Source: an uncultured Duganella sp. (GTDB lineage Bacteria; Pseudomonadota; Gammaproteobacteria; Burkholderiales; Burkholderiaceae). From it: DNA of 32,531 nucleotides. Both the position numbers and the translations under genes were made by a program. The notes under the pieces are model-generated. The model saw nothing but the letters and a program-made list of their open reading frames with translations, had not been told where the DNA came from and did not search any database. Of this stretch, positions 15,665 through 22,587 are shown piece by piece. The stretch spans positions 1-32,531 of the forward strand of contig CAMLSG010000034.1 of NCBI GenBank assembly GCA_946482635.1, written 5' to 3'. Within the stretch, counting starts at the first letter, position 1. Every line of letters begins with the position of its first letter.

Positions 15665-17587
15665 TTAGTATCGCATCGTCAATTTCAGGATTGCACGCCG
15701 CTCGAACACATTGCGGCCGGGGTAGCCGCCCCACTCGCCATGCCGTGCATGCAGCAGGTTCTGTCCAGCGAGCGCGACGTCGATATTCGGGCTGGCTTTC
15801 CATACCAGGTTTGCATCCAGCTCATGATACGACGGAACGTATGGCTTGGGCATGCTGCCGTTGTAACGTAATGTCCAGTCGAACTGGATGTGTTCGCCAA
15901 TTTCGTGGGAAGAACGCAACTGCCAGTAGCTATGCGGGTCGTTGATCACGAGGCCGGCGGTGGTGGCGTCCTTGCTGCCAGGCTTGAGGCTGGTATCGAT
16001 GTCCTGCACCACCAGGCCGGCATTCAGGCGCCAGCGCAGCATCGGCTGCCAGCGCGCCCACAGTTCGATGCCGCGCGTGCGCCCTTGCGACAGGTTGCGG
16101 AATTCCAGGATGCCGCGGTACGGGCCGGCCATGGTGTTCGCCTCCAGGGTACGCAGCTTGTCGTAGTCGGCGTACCAGGCCGTGGCCGAATAGGACCAGT
16201 TCTGCGCCGGTTGCGCGCGGTAGCCCAGCTCCAGCACATTGGCTACCTCGGATTCGAACTCGGGGCTGGTGCCGATGGTGAAGCGCGGCACGCCCCCGAT
16301 CATGACCGGTTGTGGCGGCAGCACGAAGTCGCGGTCGCTGCGCGCAGGGGCGCGCACGGTGCGCGACAGCGCGCTCCACACAGTGTGTGCGGTGTCGGGG
16401 CTCCAGGCCAGGCGCAGCGTGGGCAGCCATTCGGAGCCGGTGTAGGTGTTGTGCTCCACCTTCACGCCGCCGGTGGCGCGCAGGTTTTCGGTCAGCGCCA
16501 CCTCGTCCTGGGCGAACAGGTTCCCCCAGTGCATATTGCGTTCATAAGGCCAGAAGCCGAAACCCGGGCCGGGCGTGTTGTCGTCGCGCGAATGGCGGTA
16601 GCCGCCGCCCCACGACAGCTTGTGGATGCCGATGCGCACGTCGTGCTGGCCTTCCAGTTCCACTGTGTCGAGCCGGTCGACGTAGGCGGTGGGCTGGTTG
16701 CGTTCAGTGTGGTCAAGCACCAGCTGCAGACGCAGGGCGTTGCCGTCGCCCATCTGGTGCAGGTAGCGCGCCACCAGGTTGGCGCCGGACAGGCGGATGT
16801 CGCGCGTACCAAGCTGGCCAAGGTTGGCCTGGTAAGCATCGCCCGACACGGCCAGGCTGCCGCTTTGCAGGCCCCAGTCGGCACGGAAGCCGGCCTGGCG
16901 GCGCTGCATGCCCGTGAAGGTATTGACGCCGGCTGCGGTGTCGGTGTCCTCGGCGGCCATGTACTGGGCGTATGCGCGGTAGTAGCCATTATTCGACAGG
17001 CGGCCACCGAAGCGCAGGCTGGCATCGCCCTCGCCGCTCGAACCGGCGACCGACAGCAGCGCGCCCTGGCTGTCCTTGGCATGCCGCGTGATGATGTTGA
17101 TCACGCCGTTGACGGCGTTGACGCCCCAAATCGTTGAACCGGGGCCGCTGATCACTTCAATGCGTTCGATATCCTCCATCACCACCGACTGGGCGTCCCA
17201 GAACACGGCGGAGAAGAATGGCGAATAGACGCTGCGGCCATCGATCAGCATCAGCAGCTTGTTGGCAAACGGGCCGTTGAAGCCGCGCGCGCTGATGGCG
17301 TAGTTGCGCGCATCGACGCGCGCTACTTCCAGGTTTGGCGCCAGGCGCAGCGCTTCCGGCAAGCTGCGCGCGCCGCTGCGCCGGATATCGGTGGCGCTGA
17401 TGACGAACAGAGAAGCGGCCGCGTTGCTTAGCCTTTCTTCCTGCCGCGACACCGAAGTGACGACAATTTCGTTCAACTGTTCCAGCGTGAGGTCGGCGAT
17501 CTCGCCATCTGCCAACCCCGCAGCATGCGCGCCAGGCGCCATGGACAGCATGACCAGCAACAGCAAGGGAGGAGTTTTCCGGTTCAT
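15665..17587 (-). CDS. TonB-dependent receptor coupled to YfiR and sensor kinase
   Basis: The 640-residue outer-membrane receptor has a signal peptide (1-22, ending GAHAAG), a TonB-box-like EIVVTSVSR, a plug domain (about 50-160, including LLMLIDGRSVY and GPGSTIWGVNAVNGVINIIT) and a 22-strand barrel ending LKLTMRY. It is of the short colicin-I/vitamin-B12-like type, without an STN domain. It heads an operon with the YfiR-like and kinase genes. This order recurs in proteobacteria and suggests that receptor occupancy or a transported ligand is read by the kinase; the ligand is not evident. The start lacks a clear ribosome site (CCTCCTAGCC precedes it). Confidence 0.92.
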   Translation of the reverse strand: MNRKTPPLLLLVMLSMAPGAHAAGLADGEIADLTLEQLNEIVVTSVSRQEERLSNAAASLFVISATDIRRSGARSLPEALRLAPNLEVARVDARNYAISARGFNGPFANKLLMLIDGRSVYSPFFSAVFWDAQSVVMEDIERIEVISGPGSTIWGVNAVNGVINIITRHAKDSQGALLSVAGSSGEGDASLRFGGRLSNNGYYRAYAQYMAAEDTDTAAGVNTFTGMQRRQAGFRADWGLQSGSLAVSGDAYQANLGQLGTRDIRLSGANLVARYLHQMGDGNALRLQLVLDHTERNQPTAYVDRLDTVELEGQHDVRIGIHKLSWGGGYRHSRDDNTPGPGFGFWPYERNMHWGNLFAQDEVALTENLRATGGVKVEHNTYTGSEWLPTLRLAWSPDTAHTVWSALSRTVRAPARSDRDFVLPPQPVMIGGVPRFTIGTSPEFESEVANVLELGYRAQPAQNWSYSATAWYADYDKLRTLEANTMAGPYRGILEFRNLSQGRTRGIELWARWQPMLRWRLNAGLVVQDIDTSLKPGSKDATTAGLVINDPHSYWQLRSSHEIGEHIQFDWTLRYNGSMPKPYVPSYHELDANLVWKASPNIDVALAGQNLLHARHGEWGGYPGRNVFERRAILKLTMRY

Positions 17588-17730
17588 GGCTAGGAGGCAA
17601 ATAGTCGTAAGAAATTATAAACACAACTATCGCGTGCACGATTCAGCTGGTGCGCAATGGCAACATTAAACACTTGTAAAGTTGCCAAAACGCCCAATAT
17701 GGGTCGGAGTCATGCCCTACAGGAGAAGAC
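17588..17730. promoter_or_regulatory. Divergent control region with a 7-bp inverted repeat
   Basis: The region lies between the receptor gene (minus) and a small gene (plus). On the minus strand a perfect TATAAT occurs at 17614-17619, about 27 bp before the receptor ATG, without a good -35. An inverted repeat TGGCAAC-N16-GTTGCCA (17658-17687) lies upstream of it and could be an operator. A possible plus promoter (TTGTAA at 17674, 16 bp, AATATG) overlaps the repeat. Confidence 0.4.
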
Positions 17731-17913
17731 ATGTTCCCCAAACCGCCCCGCCCCGAGCCGCCGCGCAAGGCAGTCGCCATGCAGGTGGTCCAGCAGCGCG
17801 TCACCGGCGCCGTGGACACCACAACCATCGTGGTTCCCACGCCTGCGCCGCCAGCACCGCCGCCGGCGGATGACGTGCCGCCTGATCAGGGCCGGGACAT
17901 CCAGCCGATATAG
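17731..17913 (+). CDS. Small proline/valine-rich protein
   Basis: The ATG at 17731 follows AGGAGA by 5 bp. The 60-residue product begins MFPKPPRPEPPRKAVAMQVV and has a central VTGAVDTTTIVVPTP stretch between two Pro-rich ends. No signal peptide or membrane segment is seen; it is likely disordered. No function recognised. Its last 28 bp overlap the 3' end of the opposite-strand SMP-30-like gene, repeating the tail-to-tail overlap seen at 12991-13034. Confidence 0.6.
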   Translation: MFPKPPRPEPPRKAVAMQVVQQRVTGAVDTTTIVVPTPAPPAPPPADDVPPDQGRDIQPI

Positions 17914-18977
17914 GCGGCGTGCAGGCTCTGGATATAGAGCCGGTCGGGGGTTTCGAGGACCGCCGTGGTTTCCGGATATGCGCCGGACGGATCCTGCAGG
18001 TCGGCCAGCACTTTTCCATCTTCGCTGAAGGCGAACACATGGCCGTAGGCTTTCGGCACTGGCCACAGGGCGCGCGGCAGGCGCAGCGTGAGCTTGCGCA
18101 TGAACGGCTTTTGCGCCAGCTTGTCGATCGTCGGATTGCGCGGCTTGACCAGGCCGACCCAGATCTTGCCGTCGCGCCCGCGCATCAGGTTATCGGGATA
18201 GCCAGGCAGGTTGTCGAACAGGATGGAGCGCTTGCCGCTTTGCGCATCGATTTTCCAGATGCGGTAGCGGCCTGTTTCATTGACGAACAGCGTGCGGCCG
18301 TCGCCGGACAAGGCGATGCCGTTGGCAAACGAGAACCCGCTGGCAAGGATGCGCGTGGCGCCGCTCGCCGGATCGTAGGCCAGCACGCGGCCGGTCGATG
18401 ACTGTTCAAGGATGTCCAGCACGCTGGCTTCGAAGGTGCCGCCCCATTCGGCGGGGGCGAAGCGGGTCGAGGCATCGGTGAAGTAGATCATGCCGCCGGG
18501 CGCTACCACCACCCCGTCAGCGTAGCGGATTGGATCGCCTGGCGCGACTTGCGTTGCCAGCACGTTGATGTTGCCGTCCGGCGTAATGGCGAGCAGGCCT
18601 TTCATGGCGTCGGCCGCAATCAGGCGTCCGCCGGCGTCGAAATCGAAGCCCAGCACGCGGCCGCCGGTGCTGGCGAAAACTTCGCGCTGGCTGCCATCGG
18701 GCGCCATGCGCAGGATCTTGCCGCCGGCAACAGCGGCGTACAGCTTGCCGTCCGGGCCCATGGCCAGGTGTTCCGGGCCTTGTTCGGTGCCGATGTCGAT
18801 TTTCTGCAGGCCGGCCAGCCGGGTATTTGGTGCGTGTGCGCCGACGTATCCGGGCGCCTGTTGCGGCGTCCAGGAGACCGGTTCGGCGGGCACCGGCCAC
18901 AGAAGGAGGTAAGCTAAACACCCCGCCACGGTCAGGCCGGCGCCGGCCGCGATCTTATGTCCTTTCGAGCTTTCCAA
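17886..18977 (-). CDS. SMP-30/strictosidine-synthase-like beta-propeller protein
   Basis: The 363-residue protein has an N-terminal membrane anchor (about 9-27) and then a six-bladed propeller of the SMP-30/gluconolactonase/strictosidine-synthase-like superfamily, with blade motifs such as GPEHLAMGPDGKLYA, YADGVVVAPGGMIYFTDAS, SFANGIALSGDGRTLFVNET and GYPDNLMRGRDGKIWVG. Members are calcium-dependent lactonases or related hydrolases; the human APMAP family has the same anchor plus propeller plan. The start is TTG at 18977, supported by GGGGAG 6 bp upstream; no ATG fits the anchor. Being last in line with a pectin-degradation operon, it might hydrolyse a sugar lactone in the periplasm, though the 215-bp gap leaves it possibly independent. 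Confidence 0.82.
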   Translation of the reverse strand: MESSKGHKIAAGAGLTVAGCLAYLLLWPVPAEPVSWTPQQAPGYVGAHAPNTRLAGLQKIDIGTEQGPEHLAMGPDGKLYAAVAGGKILRMAPDGSQREVFASTGGRVLGFDFDAGGRLIAADAMKGLLAITPDGNINVLATQVAPGDPIRYADGVVVAPGGMIYFTDASTRFAPAEWGGTFEASVLDILEQSSTGRVLAYDPASGATRILASGFSFANGIALSGDGRTLFVNETGRYRIWKIDAQSGKRSILFDNLPGYPDNLMRGRDGKIWVGLVKPRNPTIDKLAQKPFMRKLTLRLPRALWPVPKAYGHVFAFSEDGKVLADLQDPSGAYPETTAVLETPDRLYIQSLHAAYIGWMSRP

Positions 18978-19192
18978 GCGTGTCTCCCCACAACAAAGAT
19001 AGCCGACATTTTTAACTAATTATCAATTTGCGTCGAGCAATTTCGTTGTGATGTCCAAGGCTTCCGCAGGCAATGGCAAAGAGGCGGCAGCGCCGGCCAG
19101 CGCTGCGGTCAGGACGATGCGCATGATCGCGGCTGCGGCGGCTGCGCGTGCAAGGTCGCCGGGCCTGGGCTCGGCGGCGGCGGCGGTGCGCT
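18978..19192 (-). other. 215-bp gap with a 33-codon signal-peptide-like frame
   Basis: Between the DUF4038 gene and the SMP-30 gene a minus-strand frame runs from ATG at 19124 to TGA at 19023 and would encode a 33-residue peptide starting MRIVLTAALAGAAASLPLPA, very like a signal peptide with a short tail. There is no ribosome site before it. It may be chance, a remnant of a lost secreted protein, or a small peptide. The AT-rich stretch near 18995-19025 may hold the SMP-30 promoter, but no good boxes are visible. Confidence 0.3.
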
Positions 19193-20749
19193 TCACGGCA
19201 GCCTCGTAATGCGCAAGGCCATATAGGGGCGGCCGGGCAACGCGATACTGCGCCCTTCCTTGTCCACGAAACTGTAGTTGTCGCGCTTGCGGATTTCGAA
19301 CACGCCCTCCACCGGAGTGATCGTCATGTTCCAGGTGTCGATCACCTCGGCCCTGAACTTCATGCCTTCTGCCAGGCCTGGCCTGGCAAGCGCGAACTGC
19401 CAGGTGGAAGGCGCCTCGCGTCCGAAGTAGCCCAGGTAATACTGTCCTGGCTTGCCGGCGAACGGATAGTCCTGCCACTTGTCGATCGGCTCCAGCCCTT
19501 CCGGTGGACTCTCCGACAGGATCTTGCGGAAGAAGGCCAGCCGCGCCGGGCTTTCCCCGCGCAGTGTGCCGCCCTTGCCCAGCCAGGACATATCGCCGGC
19601 GTCCCTGAAGATCTCGCTGTGGCCAACATAGGTGCCGGCAATCGCTCCCATCCAGAACCGCAGCACCATCTGCTGCCCCGACAACTGCCCCCAGCGGCGC
19701 TCGATATTACCCTCGTATTTCACTTCGTCGTAGACCACAGGCTTCGCATACACATCGCGGAAAAGCACGGCGCGCTCAAAGTCTTCGGCAATGGCCCCGC
19801 TTTGGACGCTGACGTGGGTGACCCACGGCTTGGTGTGGTTGTAGAGCACCATGGCGTTGTGGATCGAACGCAGGTGCCGGTAGGGATCGCGCGCCTGGAC
19901 AATTTCGAAGTAGCGGTCCCACTCGGGCATCTGCTTCTTTGCCAGGTAGTCGAATTCATTGGCCATCGACCACCACACGTTGCGGTAAGAAGCCAGTCGC
20001 GCCACCACATAGCGCAGGTAGCGTTCATTGACGTCGGCCGGCATCTGGTCGAAGCCCCAGAACCCTTTGTCGTAAGGATGGAACAGGATGATATCGGCCT
20101 CGATGCCAAGCGCGCGCAAGTCGCCGACGCGCTGTTCGAGGTGGCGGAAGAATTCGGGATTGAAGCGCGTGAAGTCCCAGGCCTTGGGCGGTGCGCCTTC
20201 AAACGGAAAGCGCGGCGGCTGGTGCTTGACGTCCTGGTTCGGGAATACCAGCATGCGGATCTTGTTGAACGGCCCGGACGCCAGCGTCGCCAGGGTCTGG
20301 CGTTCAAGGGCTTCCGGCTGGTGGGTCCAGCCGTAACTGGTGGTGCCGACCTGCCAGAACGGCGTGCCGTCCTCATAGCCGAAGTGATGCACGCCTTTCA
20401 CGCGCACTGGTCCGTGGTTGCCGGCCTTTGCAGCCACGACTGTGAACTTGCCACGCTTGCCGTCTAGCGCAAGGCGGTTGCTGTGGGTCTCGTACTCCCA
20501 TTCGCCGGTGGCGTCGGGCATGAAGCGGAGTTTGTACTGGCCCTCGCCGTCGTAAAAGCCTTCGACTTCCAGGCTGCGCGCGCCCAGGCGGAAGGTAGCG
20601 GACAGCTCCACTTCGAGGAAAGGATTGCCCTCGCGCGGCCCGGCGAGCGTGACTTCCTTGCTGCCCCAGCGCTCCACCGGTCCGGCATCTTGCGCCTGAG
20701 CGCCCGCTGCCGCAAACAGCGCCGCCACAAGCACCAGGACGAAGTTCAT
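19193..20749 (-). CDS. DUF5060/DUF4038-family glycoside-hydrolase-like protein
   Basis: The 518-residue secreted protein has a signal peptide (1-19, ending AGAQA), an N-terminal beta-sandwich (about 25-105, DUF5060-like), a TIM-barrel of the DUF4038 type (about 115-425) and a C-terminal sandwich (about 430-518, DUF5605-like). Candidate acid/base Glu265 lies in WWSMANEFD; a candidate nucleophile is Glu342 or Glu346 in DEVKYEG, as in clan GH-A enzymes. DUF4038 proteins include the GH140 apiosidases acting on rhamnogalacturonan II, which fits the pectin context, but the exact substrate is not readable. Its ATG overlaps the GH28 stop by 4 bp. Confidence 0.85.
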   Translation of the reverse strand: MNFVLVLVAALFAAAGAQAQDAGPVERWGSKEVTLAGPREGNPFLEVELSATFRLGARSLEVEGFYDGEGQYKLRFMPDATGEWEYETHSNRLALDGKRGKFTVVAAKAGNHGPVRVKGVHHFGYEDGTPFWQVGTTSYGWTHQPEALERQTLATLASGPFNKIRMLVFPNQDVKHQPPRFPFEGAPPKAWDFTRFNPEFFRHLEQRVGDLRALGIEADIILFHPYDKGFWGFDQMPADVNERYLRYVVARLASYRNVWWSMANEFDYLAKKQMPEWDRYFEIVQARDPYRHLRSIHNAMVLYNHTKPWVTHVSVQSGAIAEDFERAVLFRDVYAKPVVYDEVKYEGNIERRWGQLSGQQMVLRFWMGAIAGTYVGHSEIFRDAGDMSWLGKGGTLRGESPARLAFFRKILSESPPEGLEPIDKWQDYPFAGKPGQYYLGYFGREAPSTWQFALARPGLAEGMKFRAEVIDTWNMTITPVEGVFEIRKRDNYSFVDKEGRSIALPGRPYMALRITRLP

Positions 20750-22587
20750 GCGTTGAGTTCCGTGTTGATCGTCTTGCCCGCAATGCGCACGTTGGACAGC
20801 TTGAGGCGTTTCACATTGTAGACAAACCAGGGTTCATCGGCATCGCGCGGCGTGCCGAAATCAGCATCGGTGATCGAGATATCGGTCAACGGCAGGACCG
20901 GTACGCCGGCTGGGCCGTTGTAGCTGCTCGACACCGGGCCTAGCACCACCATGACCTGGTTGCAGGAAAATGCACCGCCCCGCGCCTTCACGTTGCCGGC
21001 CCGGATGCGGCTGATGTGGACGTCCGATACCGACGGCGGACGGCTGCGCACGATGTCGTCGGCGGGAGCGTAGTCGCAATCAATGGTCAGCACGGCGCCC
21101 CCGCCGGTCGATGGCAGCGCTCCGCCCAGGAGCGTGCCTGGCAGCGGTTTGTATGGCCGTGGCGTGGTCTGTACGCCGTTCGGCAGTGTGATGTCGCGCA
21201 CGTAAAGGTGGCGCAGGTAGCCGCCGCGATTCATATTTGTTTTCAGGCGAATCGCCGTCCACAGCGGATCGCTGGTCCAATGTGCGTTGCGAAACTCGAT
21301 GTTGCGGGCGTAGATATGCTCGATACCGGCGGACATTTCGCTGCCCAGCGTGATACCGCCATGACCGCTGTTCATCACGCAGTCCTGAATCAGCATATTG
21401 CGGGTCGGCCCGTAATGCGTATCGCGATTCTTGCCGGATTTGATGGCGATGCAGTCGTCGCCGGTGTTGAATTCGCAGCCGCTCACCAGCACCGTATCGC
21501 AGGATTCGGGGTCGATGCCGTCCGAATTGGGGCCGATGCTGTCCATGCGCACGTGGTCGATGTGAACGTTGCGCGAATTGAGCGGGTGATGTATCCACAT
21601 TGGCGTATTGACGACCATATAGCCTTGCATCAATACGTCGGTGCAGTCGACGAACTGGATCATCGACGGGCGCAGGTAGTGGCCGAGGCCGAACACGCGC
21701 TTTTCGGGCGGCACGCCCGCTTCCGAAAGCGCTGGCAGCAGGCTTCCATCCGCGCGCCATCCCTCGCCTGCGCCCTGTATCCGTGTACGCGCTGCTTCGT
21801 CCAGATGCGGCGCCAGTCCTGCCAGCGAGGTGGGATTGGCCGGATTCGGCACCGCCTGGTGCACGCTGCCCGGCAAGGCGCCTTTCGGATTCATGCCCCA
21901 CCAGCAGTTGCCGCTGCCGTCCTCGAACGGCACGCCTGCTTGCCCGTCCAGGATGCTGGTCCAGTCCTCGCCGGTGATGGCGACATTCTTCTGCCCGCGC
22001 GCATAGACCATCGGGCTGAAATTCAGGCAGTCGTTGCCTTGCCAGCGGGTGAGCACCAGTTGGCCGTTCATGCCGCAATCATGATCGCCATCGCGTGCGT
22101 AGTCGGCCGGATTGGCGCCGAACAGGAGACGCGCGCGGGCCTTGAGGTGGACGTGCACATTCGACAGCAGCGTGACAGGTCCTTTCAGGTACCAATTGCC
22201 GGCGGGGATGACGACCCGGCCGCCGCCGGCCTGGTGCGCGGCGACGATGGCGGCCCGGATTGCCGGGTGGCTGTCGTGTGAGCCACTAGCCTGGGTCTCC
22301 AGTTCACCTTTCGCGCGGATCGTGGGGTAGCCGTGGACTTTCACAAGCTCGCATGGTTTGGCCCCGAAGTCGGTCACCACGAAGTCCCGTTGGGGAAACC
22401 GCAGCGGGGTGGCGAAGCGTCGCTGGATGTCTTGCGCACGAGACCAGGGGTCGGCCTGGGGGGCGGCCCGCGCAGCGGCGAGTCCTGGAACCGCCGCGGT
22501 GACCGCGCCCAATGCGGCCAGTCCTTTCAGCACTTTTCTGCGGCGCAGCGTATACGGAATGATTTTATTCACGGTTGGGGATTCCAT
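20746..22587 (-). CDS. GH28 polygalacturonase-family enzyme (first copy)
   Basis: The 613-residue enzyme belongs to glycoside hydrolase family 28, which cleaves galacturonan or rhamnogalacturonan by inversion. The key motifs are GPNSDGID (352-359), GDDCIAIKSG (376-385), SGHGGITLGSE (407-417) and IRLKT (446-450), giving catalytic Asp356, Asp377, Asp378 and conserved His409. An N-terminal RRRKVLKGLAALGAV run (15-29) looks like a twin-arginine export signal. The start could be ATG at 22587 (GGAAAAGG just before it) or GTG at 22572, whose GTGA overlaps the pectinesterase stop; I list the longer form. It is a clear paralogue of the GH28 gene at 28530, sharing whole segments such as RVVIPxGxWY, NVHVHL, DCLN and GEDWTS. 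Confidence 0.93.
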   Translation of the reverse strand: MESPTVNKIIPYTLRRRKVLKGLAALGAVTAAVPGLAAARAAPQADPWSRAQDIQRRFATPLRFPQRDFVVTDFGAKPCELVKVHGYPTIRAKGELETQASGSHDSHPAIRAAIVAAHQAGGGRVVIPAGNWYLKGPVTLLSNVHVHLKARARLLFGANPADYARDGDHDCGMNGQLVLTRWQGNDCLNFSPMVYARGQKNVAITGEDWTSILDGQAGVPFEDGSGNCWWGMNPKGALPGSVHQAVPNPANPTSLAGLAPHLDEAARTRIQGAGEGWRADGSLLPALSEAGVPPEKRVFGLGHYLRPSMIQFVDCTDVLMQGYMVVNTPMWIHHPLNSRNVHIDHVRMDSIGPNSDGIDPESCDTVLVSGCEFNTGDDCIAIKSGKNRDTHYGPTRNMLIQDCVMNSGHGGITLGSEMSAGIEHIYARNIEFRNAHWTSDPLWTAIRLKTNMNRGGYLRHLYVRDITLPNGVQTTPRPYKPLPGTLLGGALPSTGGGAVLTIDCDYAPADDIVRSRPPSVSDVHISRIRAGNVKARGGAFSCNQVMVVLGPVSSSYNGPAGVPVLPLTDISITDADFGTPRDADEPWFVYNVKRLKLSNVRIAGKTINTELNA

